NCBI GenBank assembly: GCA_002411175.1
Contig: DHRN01000038.1
Coordinates: forward strand, 14,905-30,454
DNA length: 15,550 bases
From: Anaerolineaceae bacterium UBA5311
Lineage (GTDB): Bacteria > Chloroflexota > Anaerolineae > Anaerolineales > Anaerolineaceae
Direction: 5' to 3'
Each line of letters starts with the position of its first letter. Position 1 is the stretch's first letter. Shown piece after piece: positions 1 to 6,691 of the stretch. The notes under the pieces are model-generated. The model did no database searches. It was not told the DNA's origin and saw only the letters and a program-made list of their open reading frames with translations. The translations under genes were made by a program, and so were the position numbers.

Positions 1-9
1 GGTTGCCAC

Positions 10-38
10 GCCGTCCCGTATGTGTTGTAGGGGACGGC
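10..38. repeat. Short inverted repeat (8-bp arms)
   Basis: GCCGTCCC at 10-17 is the exact reverse complement of GGGACGGC at 31-38, with a 13-bp loop. It shares its right arm with the larger hairpin element at 27-70, so the two structures are mutually exclusive. No T-tract follows, so it is not an obvious intrinsic terminator. Confidence 0.55.
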
Positions 39-70
39 TTCGCCGGAACGGGACAAGCCGCGTTCCCTAC
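27..70. repeat. 44-bp imperfect palindromic element, repeat family R2, copy 1
   Basis: The outer arms at 27-36 and 61-70 match in inverted orientation at 9 of 10 positions. An inner stem is formed by GGCTT (36-40) and AAGCC (55-59), and a small CCG/CGG helix (43-45 with 49-51) lies inside. The core at 36-59 recurs at 79-99 in the same orientation and at 4881-4904 in the opposite orientation. This looks like a dispersed intergenic hairpin repeat; its function is unknown. Confidence 0.65.
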
Positions 71-78
71 GAAAAGAT

Positions 79-99
79 GGCTTCGCCGGAACGGCACAA
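79..99 (+). repeat. Repeat family R2, copy 2 (partial)
   Basis: The 21 bases here match 36-56 at 20 positions (single G to C change at position 17 of the unit). The unit then breaks off before the AAGCC arm, so this copy cannot form the inner stem and looks like a truncated repeat lying 43 bp after copy 1. Confidence 0.65.
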
Positions 100-145
100 T
101 CACTTCGTAAATGTAATTCAGAAGGGTCTTCTTATTCCAATCGAC

Positions 146-175
146 AAGATCCTTAGCAAAAGAGGCTCAGGATGA
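146..175 (+). repeat. Repeat family R1, copy 1
   Basis: These 30 bases (AAGATCCTT A GCAAAAGAGG, then CTCAGGATGA) match 8582-8611 at 29 of 30 positions. The unit resembles the GTCATCCTGA/GAAGGATCTT type of intergenic element that I associate with Chloroflexota genomes. Unlike the other copy it lacks the inverted GTCATCCTG arm downstream. Confidence 0.75.
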
Positions 176-353
176 CCAAACCCAGCTCCCTCTTCCCTGT
201 TCCCCGTTCACTGCTCACGTCCTGAACCGACCGCTACCGTTTCGGAGTTCGATTACACCTGCATACTGCGTTTTTTAATTTATATACATTCATTTTGAGT
301 ATTGCTGCAAAGAGAGATGCTTGCTTCTATTAGCCGCCTGGGGGGATTAAATC

Positions 354-773
354 ATGTATAATTTCCCTATGCAAACTCCCTCACATCAGCCTTTCCGATA
401 TTACTTGCCTGCTGTGCTTGTTTTGATATTAACAGGTGGAGGCGGGCTGTACCTGGTCATGACCAGGACGCTACCGACTATCGGTCCGCGATGGTTGTTC
501 TTTTTTTTCCTGCTTTTACTTGTGACGGGTGTTTTTTTACCGGCAACATGGTTCTTTAATCGCCGTTTCAGCTCCAGTCCACCAGCCGGTCCCCAGGTGG
601 TCATTCGCCAGGCAGTCTGGTTTGGAGTTTACGCGGCTTTGCTCAGCTGGCTGCAAATCGGTCGTGTGCTCACTTTTTCTCTCGGAATCATCCTGGGAAT
701 CGCCTTGATTCTGGTCGAATTTCTGATTCGCACCTGGGAGCGCAGCCGCTGGAAACCTTCTCAAACTGATTAA
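354..773 (+). CDS. Small integral membrane protein of unknown function
   Basis: A 139-residue, strongly hydrophobic protein with about four predicted membrane helices: roughly residues 16-36, 46-67, 87-104 and 106-126. It has a short polar N-terminus and a basic C-terminal tail (WERSRWKPSQTD). There are no recognisable catalytic motifs or family signature, and I do not recognise it. Start choice: ATG 354 follows a purine-rich GGGGGA (341-346) at an acceptable distance. The in-frame ATG at 369 (protein five residues shorter) is an alternative if the TATAAT at 357-362 is a real -10 box. The stop lies one base before the selA start, so the two are very probably co-transcribed. That position gives no clear clue to function. 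Confidence 0.75.
   Translation: MYNFPMQTPSHQPFRYYLPAVLVLILTGGGGLYLVMTRTLPTIGPRWLFFFFLLLLVTGVFLPATWFFNRRFSSSPPAGPQVVIRQAVWFGVYAALLSWLQIGRVLTFSLGIILGIALILVEFLIRTWERSRWKPSQTD
357..362 (+). promoter_or_regulatory. Candidate -10 box TATAAT for the first operon
   Basis: A perfect TATAAT lies here, just inside the longest reading of the first gene. A transcript starting about 7 bases downstream would begin at or next to an in-frame ATG at 369, giving a leaderless mRNA. No matching -35 is seen at the normal distance, so the box may be coincidental. Confidence 0.3.
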
Positions 774-774
774 T

Positions 775-2121
775 ATGGACCGGTATCGCTCGATTCCCTC
801 GGTTGATTATCTGCTAAAGCTACCGGACATGGCGCGGTTATTGGGTGAATTTGGTCATACCTGGTGCGTTAGCGCGATTCGCTCCGTCCTGGAACGATTG
901 AGGGAAGAACCTGAAGCAGCCATTGATAACCAATCCATCCTCCAGGAAGTGGAAAAGCTGCTTAATGAACAAACCCAGCTGACTCTGAGACCGGTAATCA
1001 ATGCCACCGGGGTGATTTTACACACCAATCTTGGGCGCGCGCCGCTCAGTGAAAGCGCGCTCGAAGCAGTCCGTCAGATCAGCAATGGCTATTCCAGCCT
1101 TGAATACGATCTCGACAAAGGGCGCCGTGGCAAGCGAGACCTCCACGCTGCTGATCTACTGAGGAAACTAACCGGCGCTGAAAGCGCGCTGGTGGTAAAC
1201 AACAACGCTGGCGCGGTAATGCTCATCCTGGCTGCCCTGGCGAACCGCAAAAAGGTTGCCATCTCGCGCTCACAGCTGGTCGAAATTGGCGGAGGTTTTC
1301 GTATCCCTGAAGTGATGCGCCTTTCGGGGGCTAAACTACTCGAAATTGGCACCACCAACCGAACGCATATCAATGATTACCAGAACGCGGTTGAAGAAGG
1401 TGCCAGCCTTTTCCTGCTTGCGCATCAATCCAATTTCAAAATCGTCGGCTTCACCAGCGCGCCAACGCTGACCGAGATTTCAGCCGTGGCGAAAGCCAGC
1501 TTACTTCCGATAGTTTGCGATCTTGGCTCTGGCGCCTTGCTCGAGATGAACAGGTTTGGACTTGAGAATGAACTGACCGTCCAAAAAGCGCTGCAGGAGG
1601 GTGCGGATGTGGTCTGTTTTTCCGGCGATAAATTGCTTGGCGGTCCGCAAGCCGGGTTGATTGTTGGCAGGGCTGACCTGATTGCAAAAATCCGCAAGCA
1701 CCCTTTTTATCGCGCCCTGCGAGCGGACAAGCTTTGCCTGGCAGCGCTCAATGCGACCCTGCTCGAGTATCTCAAGGGCAAAGCGGAAGAAAACGTACCT
1801 GTTATTGCCATGCTTGCCCAAACCCCCGAAAAGCTGAAAGAGCGGGCAAACAGATGGCAAGCGCGGCTGGGTGCCGGCGAGGTGATCGAAAGCCGCTCAA
1901 CGATTGGCGGAGGCAGCCTGCCTGAGCAGGATATGCAAACCTGGTGCCTGGCAATAACCCCCGGATCAGCCATGCGCTTCACCTCCCGCCTGCGACATTT
2001 TGACCCGCCAATCATTGCAAGGATCGAAAACGAGCTGGTGCTGCTCGACCCACGCACCGTTTTGCCCGCTGAAGAAGATATATTATTAAACCACCTATCA
2101 ATAGCGATTAAAGAGGATTAG
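775..2121 (+). CDS. selA: L-seryl-tRNA(Sec) selenium transferase (selenocysteine synthase)
   Basis: SelA is a PLP enzyme that converts Ser-tRNA(Sec) to Sec-tRNA(Sec) using selenophosphate made by SelD. The 448 residues are close to the usual length (about 460). Seen in the sequence: an N-terminal domain with the SelA-like opening IPSVDYLL, the segment RPVINATGVILHTNLGRAPL (residues 72-91), and the PLP-lysine motif CFSGDKLLGGPQAG (281-294), in which K286 should form the Schiff base. Full length and the intact tRNA-binding N-terminus argue against the shorter SelA-like ammonia-lyase paralogues. ATG 775 follows the preceding stop by one base with no clear Shine-Dalgarno, suggesting translational coupling. 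The gene is followed without a gap by the M24 peptidase gene. SelB, SelD and tRNA-Sec are not in the window and must lie elsewhere if the Sec pathway works. Confidence 0.96.
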   Translation: MDRYRSIPSVDYLLKLPDMARLLGEFGHTWCVSAIRSVLERLREEPEAAIDNQSILQEVEKLLNEQTQLTLRPVINATGVILHTNLGRAPLSESALEAVRQISNGYSSLEYDLDKGRRGKRDLHAADLLRKLTGAESALVVNNNAGAVMLILAALANRKKVAISRSQLVEIGGGFRIPEVMRLSGAKLLEIGTTNRTHINDYQNAVEEGASLFLLAHQSNFKIVGFTSAPTLTEISAVAKASLLPIVCDLGSGALLEMNRFGLENELTVQKALQEGADVVCFSGDKLLGGPQAGLIVGRADLIAKIRKHPFYRALRADKLCLAALNATLLEYLKGKAEENVPVIAMLAQTPEKLKERANRWQARLGAGEVIESRSTIGGGSLPEQDMQTWCLAITPGSAMRFTSRLRHFDPPIIARIENELVLLDPRTVLPAEEDILLNHLSIAIKED

Positions 2122-3360
2122 ATGAAAAAAGACCTTGAGCAATTAATGAAAGACAACCAGGCTGACGCACTTTGGATCAGCGGAGCCGCCCAGCAAAACC
2201 CTTCGATGGTTTATTTTACCGGCAGTATTCACGTCACCGCTGCAGACCTGTTCATCATCCCGGGCAGGACGCCGATCCTGTTTCACGGCATGATGGAGCG
2301 CGAAGAAGCTGCCAAAACTGGTTTTCAATTAATCTCTTACGCCAAATACCCGCTTAGTGAATACCAAAGGCATGCTCCGGGGAACTTACTTGAAGCCAGC
2401 GCGCTGCGTTATAAAAAAATGTTCGAAGATATTGGATTAACTGAGGGAACAATCCTGTTGTATGGTTCCCGTGAAGTCGGACCCTTTTACTCACTGGTAA
2501 AAAGGCTCCAGGAATTGCTCCCCAAGCTGGACATCAAAGGTGATTTTGACGATGCGGTAATCATGGAAGCCCGTGCGACCAAAGATGCTGCTGAAATTGA
2601 AGAAATCAGGAAAATCGCCAGGATTACCGTGGATGTGGTCTCAAAAGTCCAGGAATATCTGAGTGAACAGGAAGTTGTTGAAAATATCCTGGTTAAAGAT
2701 GACGGCAGTGCGCTCACCATTCGTGATGTAAAGGCTTTAATTAATCTCTGGCTGGCAGAAGCCGGCGCGGAAAACCCGGAAGCGACCATTTTCGCGATCG
2801 GCAGAGATGGCGGAATCCCTCACAGCGCTGGAACCCCCGGTGACGCCATCGAATTGGGCAAACCAATCGTTTTCGACATCTTCCCCTGCCAGGCTGGCGG
2901 TGGCTACTTCTATGATTTCACCCGCACCTGGTGTCTTGGCTTTGCACCTGAAGAGGTTCAGAACGCATATGATCAGGTCAAATCCGTTTACGATCAAATC
3001 GCCTCTGAGCTGGAGTTGGGAGCACATGCAGCCAGTTACCAGAAGCGCACTTGCGAACTGTTTGAAGGTATGGGGCATGCGACTATTCGCCAGAACCCTG
3101 CCGTCGAAGAAGGTTATATCCACAGTCTTGGTCACGGTTTAGGCTTGAATGTGCATGAGAAACCCTGGTTTGGACGCAAAGAAGACCCGACAAACACCCT
3201 AAGAATTGGCTCGGTTTTCACGATTGAACCCGGGCTCTACTACCCCGACAGGGGTTTTGGTATTCGCCTGGAAGACAGTTGGTATGTTGCCGGGGACGGG
3301 AGTTTTCACAAGTTTATCGATTACCCGATGGAGCTGGTGGTTCCGATGAAAGGCAGTTGA
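2122..3360 (+). CDS. M24-family metallopeptidase (Xaa-Pro aminopeptidase type)
   Basis: A cytoplasmic pita-bread-fold aminopeptidase that probably removes N-terminal residues, typically before proline, using a dinuclear metal centre. The 412 residues split into a creatinase-like N-terminal domain (about 1-150) and a catalytic domain (about 160-405). The five expected ligands are all visible: D252 (VFDIFP), D265 (YDFTRT), H338 (SLGHGLGLNVHEKP), E369 (TIEPGLY) and E384 (IRLEDS). H234 (IPHSAG) matches the conserved substrate-site histidine. There is no signal peptide. ATG 2122 directly follows the selA stop, and its ribosome-binding site AGAGG (2112-2116) lies inside the end of selA, so translation is likely coupled. 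Exact specificity (Xaa-Pro aminopeptidase, Xaa-Pro dipeptidase or a relative) cannot be told from the sequence alone. Confidence 0.9.
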   Translation: MKKDLEQLMKDNQADALWISGAAQQNPSMVYFTGSIHVTAADLFIIPGRTPILFHGMMEREEAAKTGFQLISYAKYPLSEYQRHAPGNLLEASALRYKKMFEDIGLTEGTILLYGSREVGPFYSLVKRLQELLPKLDIKGDFDDAVIMEARATKDAAEIEEIRKIARITVDVVSKVQEYLSEQEVVENILVKDDGSALTIRDVKALINLWLAEAGAENPEATIFAIGRDGGIPHSAGTPGDAIELGKPIVFDIFPCQAGGGYFYDFTRTWCLGFAPEEVQNAYDQVKSVYDQIASELELGAHAASYQKRTCELFEGMGHATIRQNPAVEEGYIHSLGHGLGLNVHEKPWFGRKEDPTNTLRIGSVFTIEPGLYYPDRGFGIRLEDSWYVAGDGSFHKFIDYPMELVVPMKGS

Positions 3361-3361
3361 A

Positions 3362-4405
3362 ATGAAAAATGAGTATCTTCGCATCCTGGGAATCGAAAGC
3401 TCATGCGACGAAACCGCGGCAGCTGTCGTGGAGGGCGGTCGCGTGATTTTGAGCAATGTTATTGCCAGCCAGGTGGACCTCCATGCCCAGTTTGGCGGAG
3501 TGTACCCGGAGTTAGCCTCCAGGGAACATGTTCGCGCGATATATGCTGTTGTCGCCGAAGCCTTGAAACAGGCTCACCTGCAGGTAAACGACCTGGATGC
3601 CATCGCCGTTACGCGGGGTCCGGGGCTGGCAGGGTCGCTTGTGGTTGGTGTCAATATGGCGAAGGCGCTGGCTTTTTCAGCAGAATTACCCGTCATTGGG
3701 GTAAATCACCTTGAAGGGCACCTGTATTCCGCCTGGCTTTACCCGGCAGATTCAAAACCGACCTCCGAACCGAAATTGCCTGTCGTTGCCCTGCTGGTCT
3801 CAGGGGGACATACGGAATTGGTGTTGATGAAGGAGCATTTGCAGTACGAAACGCTTGGGAACACCATGGATGACGCTGCCGGAGAGGCTTTCGACAAGGT
3901 CGCCCGTCTGCTCAAACTGCCTTATCCCGGAGGTCCGTCCATCCAGCAGGCTGCCCAGTCAGGAAATCCGCGTGCCTTCAACTTTCCGAAAGCCCGCCTG
4001 GAAGGCAAGTACGATTTTTCGTTCAGCGGTCTCAAAACCGCGGTGCTGCGAACTGTTGAAGAGCTCCAAAAAACGGGAAAATCATTACCAGTGGCAGATA
4101 TCGCTGCCAGTTTTCAACAGGCAGTTGTTGATGCCCTCTATGAGAAAACCATCGCGGCTGCTGAAGAATTCAAAGCCAGGGAAATCATCGTTGCCGGTGG
4201 GGTTAGCGCCAACCGTGTGCTGCGTGAAGCATTCCGTTCGCAAACAAAATTCCGTGTGCATATTCCTCACATCCGGCTTTGCACGGATAACGCCGCAATG
4301 ATCGCAGCCGCAGCGTTTCGCCACCTCGCATTGGGAGAGGTGCATGATCTGGATTTTGATGTACAGGCAAACATGCCGCTGGTTTCGCAAATAGAAAGGA
4401 AATAA
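3362..4405 (+). CDS. tsaD: tRNA N6-threonylcarbamoyladenosine transferase TsaD
   Basis: TsaD transfers the threonylcarbamoyl group from TC-AMP (made by TsaC) to A37 of ANN-decoding tRNAs, working with TsaB and TsaE. The 347 residues match the normal bacterial length. Visible family marks: the N-terminal GIESSCDETAAAVV (10-23), metal ligands H116 and H120 in NHLEGHLYSAW, the LLVSGGHTELV nucleotide-binding loop (144-154), DDAAGEAFDKVARLL (170-184), the FSGLKTAV segment (221-228), and CTDNAAMIA (307-315), in which D309 is the third metal ligand. ATG 3362 starts one base after the previous stop and is preceded by GAAAGG (3348-3353), a good Shine-Dalgarno at 8 bases. It sits in the same operon as selA, another tRNA-directed enzyme, though this may be no more than co-transcription. 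Confidence 0.97.
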   Translation: MKNEYLRILGIESSCDETAAAVVEGGRVILSNVIASQVDLHAQFGGVYPELASREHVRAIYAVVAEALKQAHLQVNDLDAIAVTRGPGLAGSLVVGVNMAKALAFSAELPVIGVNHLEGHLYSAWLYPADSKPTSEPKLPVVALLVSGGHTELVLMKEHLQYETLGNTMDDAAGEAFDKVARLLKLPYPGGPSIQQAAQSGNPRAFNFPKARLEGKYDFSFSGLKTAVLRTVEELQKTGKSLPVADIAASFQQAVVDALYEKTIAAAEEFKAREIIVAGGVSANRVLREAFRSQTKFRVHIPHIRLCTDNAAMIAAAAFRHLALGEVHDLDFDVQANMPLVSQIERK

Positions 4406-4406
4406 A

Positions 4407-4823
4407 ATGGATCTAAGTGTTGTTTGGCAAGGTGAAATGGAACTGACCGGATATTTGGAAGGTGGTCACACATTGACCATTGATGCCTCAGAGGAGAGCG
4501 GCGGGCATAATAAAGGACCCCTCCCGATTGCGTTGGTGGCAGTTGGGACAGCCGGATGTGCCAGCCTGGATGTTGTTTCAATTTTGCGCAAGAAAAAAGT
4601 AAACTTTACTGGCTATGAATGCAAGCTGCATGTGGAAAGACGGGAGGAGCACCCCCGCGTTTTCACGAAAATGCATTTTGAATACATCGTTACAGGGACA
4701 GACATAAAGCGCAAGGATGTGGAACGCGCCGTGCAGCTGGCAGAAGAAAAATATTGCCAGGCGATCGCGATGATGTCCAAAACCGCGGAAATTGTCCACA
4801 CGATCACGATTATTGAGGAATAA
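4407..4823 (+). CDS. OsmC/Ohr-family protein (thiol peroxidase type)
   Basis: A small (138-residue) cytoplasmic protein of the OsmC-like fold. Members form intertwined dimers and reduce organic hydroperoxides with two cysteines. The two family cysteines are present: C51 in the helix GTAGCASLDVVSIL and C117 in EKYCQAIAMMSKTAEI. The C-terminal strand segment VHTITI is also typical. An extra cysteine, C72, lies between them. The sequence looks closer to the YhfA-like branch than to classical Ohr, but this is a judgement by eye. ATG 4407 has a strong ribosome-binding site GAAAGGA (4394-4400) six bases upstream and follows the tsaD stop by one base, so it is the last gene of the operon. Some OsmC-like proteins elsewhere carry selenocysteine at the reactive position; here the codon is TGT (4557-4559). 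Confidence 0.88.
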   Translation: MDLSVVWQGEMELTGYLEGGHTLTIDASEESGGHNKGPLPIALVAVGTAGCASLDVVSILRKKKVNFTGYECKLHVERREEHPRVFTKMHFEYIVTGTDIKRKDVERAVQLAEEKYCQAIAMMSKTAEIVHTITIIEE

Positions 4824-4880
4824 CTCCTGCGTCCCAACCAGAAAGGGTCGCGGTCCTGATGCCAGGAGCGCGGCGAGCTG

Positions 4881-4904
4881 TGCTTGTCCCATGCCGGCGA
4901 AGCA
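4881..4904 (-). repeat. Repeat family R2, copy 3 (inverted)
   Basis: Read on the - strand, these 24 bases match the core at 36-59 at 20 positions. The terminal base pair of the stem differs in a compensating way: G-C in copy 1, T-A here (TGCTT at 4881-4885 pairs with AAGCA at 4900-4904). This suggests that the hairpin, not just the sequence, is maintained. Confidence 0.6.
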
Positions 4905-4914
4905 GTGTATTGGG

Positions 4915-4950
4915 GCAGCATGCAGCTTGCATTACACGGAAGTATGCTGC
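4915..4950. repeat. Inverted repeat GCAGCAT ... ATGCTGC
   Basis: Seven-base arms at 4915-4921 and 4944-4950 are exact reverse complements. The stem extends inward by a G-T and a C-G pair, leaving an 18-base loop. It is followed by TCTCAATTTAA, which is not a convincing terminator tail. Confidence 0.5.
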
Positions 4951-4983
4951 TCTCAATTTAACTTTGGAGCCGGGTCAAATTAC

Positions 4984-5038
4984 AGGTTGAAAGCCTGCCC
5001 GGGTCCTCGGTCAACAACCGCTCCCTTGCTTTCAACCT
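4984..5038. repeat. Long stem-loop with 11-bp perfect arms
   Basis: AGGTTGAAAGC (4984-4994) is the exact reverse complement of GCTTTCAACCT (5028-5038). The 33-base loop can form a further hairpin, CGGT/ACCG (5008-5011 with 5017-5020). It lies between the osmC-like gene and the promoter of the next gene, so it would be in the 3' region of the upstream transcript or in an independent RNA. No terminator U-tract follows. Confidence 0.55.
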
Positions 5039-5121
5039 TGCCCTGCAGCCAGGGATGATGAACCGTGATAGGGTTGATGGCAGGCTCTCCAAGCGACCGA
5101 ACCATCGAAAATTACGTGGTA

Positions 5122-5134
5122 ACCAGTTACTGGT
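5122..5134. promoter_or_regulatory. 13-bp perfect palindrome, candidate operator
   Basis: ACCAGT-T-ACTGGT is a perfect palindrome with a one-base centre. Its right arm runs into the extended -10 element at 5131-5139, so a protein bound here would block RNA polymerase. No regulator gene is in the window. Candidate operator only. Confidence 0.4.
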
Positions 5135-5139
5135 ACAAT
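5131..5139 (+). promoter_or_regulatory. Extended -10 TGGTACAAT, promoter of the first M1 lipoprotein gene
   Basis: TGG plus TACAAT forms an extended -10 box ending 9 bases before ATG 5149. A start site about 7 bases after the hexamer would give a leaderless or near-leaderless mRNA, which fits the lack of a clear Shine-Dalgarno. The same CTGGTAnAAT motif occurs before the genes at 8782 and 15430. No clear -35 is seen. Confidence 0.5.
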
Positions 5140-5148
5140 GTTGGAAAC

Positions 5149-6618
5149 ATGGAAAAATGGCGTTTGTTATTCTCACTCATACTCGTCACCTTCCTGGCTG
5201 GTTGTGGAAAGGCACCTACCGAGGCAGTAATTGAGCCATCCCCCACATCTGTGGAAATCGCCATCCCAACCGACCCACCCGAACCAACCCCGACAGAAAC
5301 TCCCCGTGTTTACACATTGCCTGAACCCCCGCTCAACCCGACACACTACAAGCTCGACCTGATCTTCAATTATTACTCCCATTTTGGCTCCGTAACCCAA
5401 CAGATAACTTACACCAACAAAAGCAGCCAGCCTATGGGTGAGATTTTGCTGGTAGTGCCTCCTAAAAATTTCGAAAACAGTTACAACCAATACAGTTTGG
5501 CTGGAGACCGTGTCGCGAATTTTCGAGAGGAGGGCATTTTCACCTGGCTAAGTCTCACCTCACCCTTGCAGCCGTTGGATACGACTACAATCAATCTCAG
5601 TTTTCGCATCTACCTCCCCGAACACCCAGGGATTTACGGCTACACCAATCAACAAGCAAACATTTCCGACTGGTACCCATTTATCCCGCCCTTCGACGAA
5701 GTGGAAGGCTGGTTAGCCTATCCGCGCGTAGTGGACGAGAACAATATCATCGTCGGCGAGTCGATCGTCAACGAATTCAGCAATTTTGAAGTCAATCTGA
5801 CCCTGGTCAGTCACGCGGATCTGATCGAGGTAGCTGCCAGTGCCCCAGCCGAGGGATCGGATGGGAGATATAGTTATAAGCTCGAACACGCGCGTGCTTT
5901 CACCTTCTCAATCAGCGATAGCTATTTCGAGCACGAAGTTGTCCAGGATGGGGTGCGGATTCGCTCGTATGTCTTCATGAACCAAATTGAGCAGGGCAAA
6001 CAAGTTGTCGAACTCGGCGCGCAGGCAATGAAACTGTACGGAGAGATCTGGTTCCCCTATCCCCGCGAGCTTGTCTCGATCGTCGTGGGTGATTTTTTAC
6101 ATAATATGGAGATGGACGGCTTAATCATGATTAGCTACGGCATCTTCGACTTCTACAATGGCAATCCCGACACTGACCTGACCCTGATGACCTCCCACGA
6201 GCTCTCCCATATGTGGTTTTATGGCTTAATCGGCAGCAATCACGCGCTTGAGCCCTGGTTGGACGAAGCGATTGCAACCTATTCTGAATTGCTCTACTAT
6301 GAGCGCTACCATCCCGATTATGTCGACTGGTGGTGGCAGGTACGCATCTACCGCCCAGCGCCAGCCGGTTATGTCGACTCGGATATATGGATCGATGGTG
6401 GGTATGTACCTTACCGGAATGCTGTTTATCTAAAAGGTGTTCAATTTTTGCACGAAATTCGACAAACAGTCGGCGAAGGCGTCTTTTTCGAAGCGCTAAA
6501 GGATTATGCCTATACCAATACCTTCAATATCGCCACCCGCCAGGATTTTTTTGAGGCTTTTTCGCGTCACACCCAGACGGACTTAACCCCAGTTATTGCG
6601 AAGTATTTTCAAAACTAA
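5149..6618 (+). CDS. M1-type (gluzincin) zinc metallopeptidase, lipoprotein; paralogue of 8782-10221
   Basis: A 489-residue surface lipoprotein, probably an aminopeptidase-like enzyme on the outer face of the cytoplasmic membrane. Seen: a signal peptide with lipobox LAGC (C19), a Pro/Thr-rich linker (about 30-58), a beta-rich N-terminal domain, then the zinc site HELSH (H350, E351, H354) with the third ligand E373 exactly 18 residues later, the M1 spacing. The M1 GAMEN exopeptidase motif is replaced by NMEMDG (319-324). Y427 in VYLKG falls where M1 enzymes carry the transition-state tyrosine. The start at 5149 is chosen over the upstream in-frame start at 5065 because it puts the hydrophobic signal at the N-terminus and fits the promoter at 5131-5139. 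The C-terminal HEAT-like domain of large M1 enzymes is absent. Substrate unknown. Confidence 0.88.
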   Translation: MEKWRLLFSLILVTFLAGCGKAPTEAVIEPSPTSVEIAIPTDPPEPTPTETPRVYTLPEPPLNPTHYKLDLIFNYYSHFGSVTQQITYTNKSSQPMGEILLVVPPKNFENSYNQYSLAGDRVANFREEGIFTWLSLTSPLQPLDTTTINLSFRIYLPEHPGIYGYTNQQANISDWYPFIPPFDEVEGWLAYPRVVDENNIIVGESIVNEFSNFEVNLTLVSHADLIEVAASAPAEGSDGRYSYKLEHARAFTFSISDSYFEHEVVQDGVRIRSYVFMNQIEQGKQVVELGAQAMKLYGEIWFPYPRELVSIVVGDFLHNMEMDGLIMISYGIFDFYNGNPDTDLTLMTSHELSHMWFYGLIGSNHALEPWLDEAIATYSELLYYERYHPDYVDWWWQVRIYRPAPAGYVDSDIWIDGGYVPYRNAVYLKGVQFLHEIRQTVGEGVFFEALKDYAYTNTFNIATRQDFFEAFSRHTQTDLTPVIAKYFQN

Positions 6619-6645
6619 GTTTGATATCTTGCTTGGCATTCCAAC

Positions 6646-6674
6646 TTGACAACCTTCAATTTGTTGATTATTAT
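6646..6674 (+). promoter_or_regulatory. Strong sigma-70-type promoter TTGACA-N17-TATTAT
   Basis: A perfect -35 (TTGACA, 6646-6651), a 17-base spacer and TATTAT (6669-6674) form a near-consensus promoter. The predicted start near 6681 leaves a leader of about 11 bases holding the ribosome-binding site CGGAG (6682-6686) before ATG 6692. The gene is therefore likely transcribed independently of the lipoprotein gene ahead of it. Confidence 0.8.
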
Positions 6675-6691
6675 GCCGAAACGGAGTACTT

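Larger units (their letters stand above)
1..353. other. Non-coding left flank with repeats
   Basis: No credible gene is seen on either strand. The first 175 bases are taken up by repeat families R2 and R1. Bases 176-353 become AT-rich towards the right (T-run near 271-277, ATATA near 282-286) and probably contain the promoter of the following operon, though no convincing -35/-10 pair is visible apart from the TATAAT at 357-362 described separately. Confidence 0.6.
4824..5148. other. Structured intergenic region between operon and peptidase island
   Basis: No gene is supported here on either strand. In order the stretch contains a small hairpin TCCTG/CAGGA (4854-4867), an R2 repeat copy (4881-4904), an inverted repeat GCAGCAT/ATGCTGC (4915-4950), an 11-bp perfect stem (4984-4994 with 5028-5038), a CCCTG/CAGGG hairpin (5041-5054) and the promoter of the next gene. 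No hairpin is followed by a T-tract, so an intrinsic terminator for the upstream operon is not identified. Confidence 0.7.

Noticed and set aside
1..175. CRISPR array
   Set aside because: The repeats here are only two or three copies, palindromic, unequally spaced and truncated; there are no regular spacers and no cas genes.
1501..1860. 119-residue frame opposite selA
   Set aside because: It lies entirely within selA on the other strand and has no independent support.
2737..3135. 132-residue frame opposite the M24 gene
   Set aside because: It is fully antisense to a well-supported gene with all metal ligands intact, with no start signals; a shadow frame.
775..4823. In-frame TGA read as selenocysteine in the operon
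   Set aside because: The only TGA ending a gene in the operon is that of the M24 gene (3358-3360); full-length family alignment ends there and the tsaD start follows at once.
4824..5064. tRNA-Sec or another tRNA in the gap after the selA operon
   Set aside because: No GTTCRA-type T-loop, acceptor stem pairing or long variable arm typical of tRNA-Sec could be found; the hairpins present do not fit a cloverleaf.
5065..5148. Longer N-terminus for the first M1 gene (start at 5065)
   Set aside because: It would bury the lipoprotein signal peptide at residues 29-47 and start upstream of the apparent promoter; the 28 extra residues have no signal character.
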